DNA from: Siderastrea siderea
Lineage: Eukaryota > Cnidaria > Anthozoa > Scleractinia > Rhizangiidae
Length of the DNA: 64,000 bases
Assembly: GCA_964030785.1 (NCBI GenBank)
Contig: OZ034968.1
Location: 32,994,686 to 33,058,685 of the forward strand
Reading direction: 5' to 3'
Shown piece by piece: positions 57,475 through 64,000 of the stretch. The notes beneath the pieces were generated by a model, which worked only from the letters and a program-made list of their open reading frames with translations, searched no databases and was not told the origin of the DNA. Each line of letters opens with the position of its first letter. Position 1 is the stretch's first letter. Made by a program: the position numbers and the translations under genes.

Positions 57475-58230
57475 TGTTCATTCCAATAGATGGAATGAGC
57501 ATAGATGTCACTGCCTACGTTGTACCAGTAATATACAGCCCAGTATCAAAAAAAGAAATACAAGGAACAGTGGAGTGCTACCCACACCTACAAGGGCTAC
57601 AGATTGCATGTGGAACCAGTAACAATGTTAGTGTGGACGTGGCCATAGGAGCAGATCATTACTGGTCATTCTTTCCAGGGGGTATAATTAAGGGAGATCC
57701 CACTGGTTACTCTGGAAACTGCGTTAGGCTGGGTGCTGTCAGGACCAGTCGCATGTCCAACAGCAGTGGAGTCCTGCACTGTTAACTTGAGTTCTACAAA
57801 TGTTCTGAAGATAGAGTCAGCAGAGATATGTGATATGAAGTATGACCTGCAGAAATTGTGGGACTTGGAAACCCTGGGCATAAAGTAAAACGAAGCCTCA
57901 GTCAATGACAAGTTTTCAAATGACATAAGATTTACTGGTAAGAGATACCAGGTCAAGCTACCATTCAAGGATAATCACCCCATGCTGCCGGATAATTATG
58001 TAACTGCATCATGTAGGCTGGCAACTGTGATCCACAGACGTAAGGACCAACCAGAAGTACTTGAACAGTATAATCACGTGATCAAGGAACAATTGGAAAG
58101 TGGTGTAGTTGAAGTGGTAACACAACACGACCAAGTCCCGGAACCTGGAAATGTTCGCTATCTTCCACACAGGGGAGTTGCGAGACTTGACAAAGGTACA
58201 ACTAATGTGAGAGTTGTGTAGGATGCCTCA
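57475..58230 (+). pseudogene. BEL/Pao relic: end of protease region and start of reverse transcriptase
   Basis: The peptide VDVAIGADHYWSFFPGGIIKGDP corresponds to the post-protease segment of the element at 1-1962. It is followed by the Pao linker (ESAEICDMKYDLQKLWDLETLGI) and the start of the reverse transcriptase ([56 protein letters not shown]). In-frame stops near 57887 and 58219 and a frame change near 57780 show decay. A MITE follows within the coding region. Confidence 0.8.
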
Positions 58231-58254
58231 TCAAAAGTATGTGATCCAGGTTTA

Positions 58255-58643
58255 AGGACGGTGCCTCCTAATACAGATGTATTTTGCAAAGGTTACCACT
58301 ATGGGAAAAAAGTAGATCTTAGCAAGGGTGATTGGAATCCAAAAAGAAAAATGTGGATAACCACTCATTTTTCAAAGATAATTAAGCAACCATAATTCTA
58401 AAACAGCGTTACAATACAAAGAATGTCTGTCGATTTCTTTCCAAATTTAAGCTCAATTATCGCCGAAAAATGCGCAGTTACCCCATTTTCTATGTGGAAC
58501 CTGACAGCCCTTGCTAAGGTCTGCCTTTTCCACATAGTCATAAACCGCACAAAAATGTTGTATTAGTGGGCAAATTCTTTAAGAAACCAGAATATCCCAA
58601 GTTGCGCAGAAAGTACGCGCAGTCAAAAAGGACCCACCGTCCT
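58255..58643. mobile_element. TTAA-flanked MITE inside the BEL/Pao relic
   Basis: GGACGGTG and CACCGTCC ends stand directly inside TTAA duplications (TTTAA|GGACGG ... CCGTCC|TTAAA). Removing the element brings the reverse transcriptase reading back together across GATCCAGG and AATGACTG. Internal words (GGAATCCAAAAAGAAAA) match the MITE at 40674-41117. Confidence 0.8.
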
Positions 58644-59230
58644 TAAATGACTGTTTACCTGCTGGACCTTCACTGAACCCCTTGTTACTGGACATCCTGT
58701 TGAGATTTAGAGTTCACGAAGGTGCTGTAACTGTAGACATTGAAAAACCATTTTTGAACATTGACATTGATCCTGAGCACAGAGACTTTTTAAGATTTCT
58801 AGGGGGAGATGACATCAACAATGAATCACCTGAGGTTAAGCTGCTTCGCTTTGCACGAGTAGTATTTAGTGTGACCTCTAGCCCTTTCATTCTTAATGCT
58901 ACTCTCAGACACCATGTCAACACCTGTATGCCAGATGACAGCGCACTTGCGAAGGAGCTTTTTGTATGTTGATGACTGTGTCTGGAGCGAGCGATGTGAA
59001 CAAAGCATCTGCTTTGCCGAAAGAAATAAAGTTTTGTCTGAATTCTGGAGGTTTCAATATGAGGAAGTGGAACAGCAATTCAGAAAGCCTTCTGGGATCC
59101 TTGAAGCAAGATCCAGCGTTCAGTGGAGACTTTGTTGAGACCGTTGGAGAAGGTGTTGCAGATGAACTCAAACAGCATGAAAAACAAAATTTAATTGAGC
59201 GTAACGCAGATGAAAAGCTTGTTTTAAGGT
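58644..59230 (+). pseudogene. BEL/Pao relic: reverse transcriptase core
   Basis: The sequence continues after the MITE with [19 protein letters not shown], then [24 protein letters not shown] and [20 protein letters not shown]. The catalytic YVDD box is at about 58965 after a one-frame change, and GGFNMRKWNSNSESLL follows. The A-F-L-N usual in the first active-site strand reads P-F-L-N. At least one frameshift precedes YVDD. Confidence 0.8.
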
Positions 59231-59440
59231 CAACTTTACTCGGCCTTAACCTCCATTTACACTTTTGTAAAAATGACCTTTATACCAACTTTACTCTGAC
59301 GATTCAAGCTAGATAAAGAGACTTCTTTATACGTGATACAAAATATTTGCAAAGCTGGTGTAAATTCCAGATTTACGCTACCTTATTTACGCTACCTTTA
59401 AGTTGGTGTACAAGGCTTAAATCTGGTTTAAATGGAACTT

Positions 59441-62010
59441 TAATAGCGGAGCTCTTTTGTGGACCGAAGGTCCGCAGAGCGGAGCACCATACTCATGGAG
59501 AATATATATATCCATGAGTCAATTTTCATGGTCACGACGTCACGTGACCGTACGACGTACCTTGTACCATACTTCATGTAAGATGTTCGAAGTGTCTGAA
59601 AACTGGCGTGTTTACATACTGGTGAAAAATGGCGGACTGCGCTCGAACTAACGCTTTAGTCTAAACCATCTTTTTAAGGCGTGTACTCTCATGGACATTT
59701 TACCACAATTACGATGTTTTTTTGGAAATGACTGCTCACCACAAGTCATTACAGAATGGATACTCACTTCTCAACACACTCTATTTTCATGACGATAAGT
59801 TGAAATACCGGGAATGAAAACGTTCCTTGTAATAGCTCTACATGAAAAGGAAAAGACCTGAAGGATTCCTTTAAACTCGACGGCGCATATAGAAGAAATT
59901 GGAGAGCTTGAAGGGAAGAAATCCTTGTTCGAGGACTTACTCCTTGTTTCAGAGGAGATCTGAGTCTTCTCAAGCCCTCGTATGTAAAACATGAATTATG
60001 TCAGATAAGCAAAAAATTTTTGTCTAGCGGTGCTAGCTTTTGCCTTTTCCAAAGGTAAACAACTTGGCCAAAAAATCTGTTGTTTGAGGATTACAACTTG
60101 GGATAAGTCCGTCTGCAAGGAAAAGATAATTGCCAAAGCTGGTTGTCAAAATTTAAGCCACAGAAAATCTCGCCTGAAATGCAGACTATAAGGCGAATTA
60201 ACAGCATGCGGACCGCTGAGGACCGCTTCGTGATTGGGCCATAAATCCAGCGGGATAAAACGAGGATCCGTAACTTACAGTACGGACCGAGAATTCGAGG
60301 CTAATAAGATGTTTATTATATGTCTTTAATCGGAGGAAAAGGAAAACATTTCAAGTCAAAAAGTTGAACCGGTTCACTGATTTGACGGACGTGTGACAAA
60401 AGGAATAAAACGCGCGAAATTCATTGGCTTTTGAAAATCGTTGCTCGTCTTCAGCGTGAGCTGCAGTCACTGAGTAAAAACGGCTTTATTTTTATTGTTT
60501 TGTTTTTTCGCCCGTAACATATTCACAAAGCAAGATTAAGATAGTTAAAAGCCTTCTCTGTCACTGAGAGGACAGCAAAAAGAACGAAATCTCCTGGAGA
60601 TTGTACTGAGAACATTGAAGGCGTGTTTTGTCGACGTGGAAGATGTGGCGGCATTCGGTCATCAAGTCAGAATGATGAAGGAACTGTTAACTGACAAAGA
60701 ATACACTGGAAGAAATTTCTACAAAACCTAATTTCATCTGCCTTTGGCTCTCAATTTGCTCAAGTCGTGTTTTACATCAAGGACCTTCCTCGAAAATTAT
60801 GGGTTTTAGTCGGGAAATTACAAACGCCCGAGCGTAGGCCGACATTTAAAAAAGTTCAGTTATTTCCATGGATCTCCACTGCAAGAATAAGAACTTCGCT
60901 TAGGAATCACGGTACTTAAGGTTAACGTATATAACAATAATGTTTTGCTTCTGTGATAACTAAAGAGATGGGCTTCAAGCTTTACTTGAACAAAATTTAT
61001 GTAAGCCGGTCAAAGATAAACAATTTTGCGAGTTGCTTTGAAGCTCAATTCAGCTGTGAATTTTTTAAACTATACCAATGAAAAACTAATGAGGCAATTG
61101 CTAGAAACTCTTTTATTACTAGTTTTCACGGTCTGTGCAAGTGAATTTGACTCGTCTTAGCCTCTTTTTTTAGCATGTTTTTTGACTTACCAGTTGCAAA
61201 ACAGGCTCCCAAGGTGAAATTGTAAGCTTTAACAAGGCTTAATAAATGCTTTTAGATTCGCAGAACGCTTAGCGGTTGCAGACAATCAATTGTTTTTCTT
61301 TAAGTCAGAGAAAGCCTTGAGAGAGTTTCGGTAAACTAAAAAGTTTTTAGTCCTGCTTCTTACTTGTTTTAAATGCCGTCTAAGACATTAACCTGCTATT
61401 TTTCGGTACATAAGACTGCTGCCGAAAACAGAAATTCAACTTGAAGGCCTTAGTTTCAAGTTTTAACGCTCGCACCCACCCTCGAAAATGACGCGAACGA
61501 GTCAGCGTACACGGTTTGTGCTTGTTTACCATTTGCTACACACGCAGAAAGGGTTAACTCACTTTAAATACGACAGGCCATCAGAACCAGCTCTCGCGAA
61601 TATTGTACAAGTTGAAAGATTCAGTAAACGCCTTGGCAAAGCTCGATCACATGCCTCTATCTCTGCATTTCCACTTTAATTTGAGTTGTGAATGTGAAGA
61701 TTGGCCTCGAATTGGCCATCTTATTGACTGAAACTAAATTGACACCACCTCTTTTTATTTCGAGTTTAAACGTGCACCTTTTAATTTCAATTTTAAACGT
61801 GCTTTTAATATTATTTTATGCCAATTCATACTGATGCAAATGAAGAGTAACCAAGTGATAACTTGCTTATTATTTCGTCCAAAATCGTAGGACTAGGTTA
61901 TCGATCACTTGGGTATTATTTGACTTAGAACTTTTTTCAGAGACTACGCATCTTGTTATAAAACAATGCAGGATTCCTTACAGCAGGGGTTTTAAGGAGC
62001 TCCGCTGTTA
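59441..62010. mobile_element. 2.57-kb non-coding element with AGCGGAGCTC ends
   Basis: TAATAGCGGAGCTC at the left and GAGCTCCGCTGTTA at the right are inverted repeats. They lie inside the BEL/Pao relic, whose reading stops near 59230 and resumes near 62100. The interior has only short unrecognised ORFs. Probably a non-autonomous DNA transposon. The exact ends and target duplication could not be settled. Confidence 0.5.
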
Positions 62011-62099
62011 GGTTAGCCTATCTATATATATTAAGCTTAAGGCGTGTGTAGGGTTAGCGTAAATAATGTTTTATGCCGAATTCATATTCATGGAAGAAA

Positions 62100-62660
62100 T
62101 ATAATTCTTTCAAACCATCTCAAATCGGCTTGTTTGTCAGTTACATTGTATGCATTAACTCTCTTTACACCGAGTTTATGGTTTTTAAACAAAGTGCAGA
62201 GAAGGAGCAGAACGTCTTGGGAATACTTTGGAACCACATCCAAGATGAACTGAATTATGATCTGAGCAAGACACCGGGGGATGTTGATGCTCAACCAGCG
62301 ACAAGACGACTGGGTCTCAGTACTGCTACAAGATTCTTTGACCCCTAAGGATTAATTTTACCATTTGGATTACTTTGCCATTTAAGATCATCTTTCAGAA
62401 GCTATGCAAAGCCTACAGAGACTGGAACGAGTTGGTTGATACTGAGCTCAATCAACAGTGGTTGTCAACTTTGTCAGACCTGAGACAAACTGAGAGAATG
62501 AGCTTTAAGAGATGCTATGCTTAGGGGCTGAATGGAAATGAAATCAAATCTGTCCACCTCCACTGTTTTGCAGACGCGTCAGAGAAGGCTTGTGGAGCCA
62601 TTGTGTACATGAGGGCACAACTTGAGTCAAGGGTAAAATGCCAGATAGTGGCGTCAAAAA
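62100..62660 (+). pseudogene. BEL/Pao relic: end of reverse transcriptase and RNase H-like region
   Basis: [19 protein letters not shown] and [15 protein letters not shown] (62100-62347) are followed, after a stop and frame change, by [20 protein letters not shown] and a SDAS-type motif ([20 protein letters not shown]). These correspond to the Peptidase_A17/Pao region in the order expected. Several stops are present. Confidence 0.75.
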
Positions 62661-62904
62661 CCCGTTATGCGAATAGTTGACTAGACTAGCTGTTTACAGC
62701 TTAGTAACCTCGTCCATTGAAGAGGAAGCAACAGAAGACGAAGAAAGTTTCGAGAACATTATTACGTCAGAGATTTTCAGTTCTGTTACGAAGCTGATAG
62801 GAGTTACTGCAATAGTGTTGCTATTTGTTGAGAAATTGAAGAGGGGAGCAGTAGTAAACCTCGCGCGAAAGGTTCACAGATTGTACACGAAATGTCAAGA
62901 CGGG
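62661..62904. other. Joint with missing integrase core
   Basis: Between the RNase H-like part and the integrase C-terminus the catalytic integrase core is absent, and only a short unrecognised ORF is seen. An internal deletion is the simplest reading. Confidence 0.4.
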
Positions 62905-63240
62905 AAAAATATTTAACGACTGTTCTTTCGCAGTTTTGGAAACGTTGGCAGAAGGAATACTTAACGGAATTACATGTTCATCACAACTGCAGCTTGAAGA
63001 ACAGGCAGCCATCAATAAATGTTAGAGATGTTGTTTGTATACACAAGGATAAGGCGCCAAAACAACTTTAGAGTAAAGGAGTCGTCAAATCTCTCATTAC
63101 TGGTCAAGATGGATATCACAGAGGAGCTGTTGTGAAAATGCGGAGTGGAGATGGGGTCATTGAGGTTACGAGGCCCCTAAGGAAGTGCTACCCCATGGAA
63201 ATCGAACCACAAGTGCGGGAACGACGAAACAGGAACACTA
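62905..63240 (+). pseudogene. BEL/Pao relic: integrase C-terminal domain (DUF5641-like)
   Basis: [19 protein letters not shown], then [17 protein letters not shown], a stop, and [20 protein letters not shown] and [12 protein letters not shown] match the conserved last domain of BEL/Pao polyproteins. This fixes the plus-strand orientation of the whole relic. Confidence 0.8.
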
Positions 63241-63869
63241 ATTTCCCTATAACTTTTGTGGAGAACGCTGAACAAGAACGTGTCGATGAACATTAAGTCT
63301 ATCGAGACACTGAACTTTACACTTACTAACACTGAATGAATGAGTCGATACTTTAGTTGATTGACGTGTGTCAAACAAATAGAGGGGTGTGTAAGAAATA
63401 ATTTTACACATAAATTACACGAGGCGCGAAAAGTATACCACGTGTCCAAGGTTAAGAAAACAACACCCAAAAAAAGAACTGAATCTTTGTTGGAATCTCG
63501 TGGAGTTGAGACCAGTCTAGAGTACAGATTAACAAGTTTGTAACGAAACATTTATTACGTAAGGAAACCTTTTTCATGAGGAAAGAACCTTCATTGACTA
63601 ATGAAGGTGTAGACCTTCATTGACTAAAATTGTGAAGAAATAGTTTGGGAAGTTAACCGTAGAGAATTAATCATCAGTTATTTAGATACAACAGGAATTT
63701 CGTCGTAGTTGGTTGTTCACGGTCACTGGACGATTAGTGTTTAATGATATATGGAGTAATGGGTGGGGACGGTAGAGGGTGATGTTTTGACCGTGGTATT
63801 CTCGGTAGGCTAATACAATTGACAATTGATTGGTCTGCCGTCAGTTGTAGCCTTTTCTGGATAAAACTG

Positions 63870-64000
63870 GAAACAAGATATACCCTGTCCCACTGAACAA
63901 CACTAAAGCTCAAAAAGAAAAAAATAAACAGAAAAATTAAAGCTCAACGCGTTGGTATCTTGTTTATTATAACTAAGGAAAATAAAACAAAAGAATAAGA
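63870..64000. repeat. Segmental duplication block D (start; runs off window)
   Basis: CCTGTCCCACTGAACAACAC and AAAGCTCAACGCGTTGG match block A at about 2950-3020 and the same segment in blocks B and C. It suggests that another unit of the gene array lies to the right. Confidence 0.7.

Noticed and set aside
62677..62916. 79-residue ORF with a hydrophobic segment as a small membrane protein
   Set aside because: It lies inside the BEL/Pao relic at a deletion joint and has no independent support.

Overview
The window reads as nuclear DNA of an invertebrate animal, most likely a cnidarian of the stony-coral or anemone kind. This is an inference from AT-rich, intron-bearing DNA, a TRIM-type B-box/filamin/NHL gene with a DZIP3-type HEPN exon, and a mix of BEL/Pao, Penelope-like, LINE, Harbinger and many foldback (MITE) elements. 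There are no operons, Shine-Dalgarno sites, CRISPR arrays or bacterial genes. I had no tools; all homology statements are from reading the translations.

Layout. 1-2235: gag-protease end of a BEL/Pao retrotransposon on the minus strand, open across its whole length and cut by the window edge. 2235-6780: flank block A, which recurs as block B (34.6-37.4 kb), block C (50.4-53.2 kb) and the start of block D (63.87 kb to the end). In block C it directly follows the 3' end of an NHL gene, so the window looks like part of a tandemly duplicated array of one host gene. 10.08-13.34 kb: intact copy 1 of that gene, two exons predicted to splice in phase into an 823-aa protein with the order HEPN_DZIP3 - B-box - coiled coil - filamin - NHL. 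13.6-19.1 kb: MITEs, a tRNA-like SINE, and a LINE relic between perfect 15-bp target duplications. 19.2-22.5 kb: two halves of one transposase-like protein transcribed divergently from a 201-bp gap. 26.3-29.5 kb: a Penelope-like (GIY-YIG) relic inside nested inverted repeats. 30.7-31.9 kb: a decayed THAP/DDE transposase.

39.94-50.39 kb: copy 2 of the HEPN-NHL gene. Its intron has grown to about 8 kb by insertion of a TTAA-type MITE and a 6.2-kb PIF/Harbinger element. That element looks complete: terminal inverted repeats, an intact DDE transposase (42106-43356, plus) and, on the minus strand, a five-exon Myb/SANT-like accessory gene whose splice sites and phases all agree (379 aa). Host copy 2 has lost the donor used by copy 1 and carries a 5-bp deletion in its coiled coil, so it is probably a recent pseudogene.

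53.7-56.7 kb: a 2,984-bp non-autonomous DNA element with a CCGTTA target duplication and about fifteen 70-bp tandem units inside. 57.5-63.2 kb: a broken BEL/Pao element on the plus strand, itself invaded by a TTAA MITE and by a 2.6-kb element with AGCGGAGCTC ends.

The only convincing host coding locus is the HEPN-B-box-NHL family. Almost everything else is mobile DNA at different stages of decay. The two most interesting items are the HEPN-for-RING replacement in a TRIM-NHL-like protein, present as a duplicated array, and the apparently intact Harbinger element nested in one copy.
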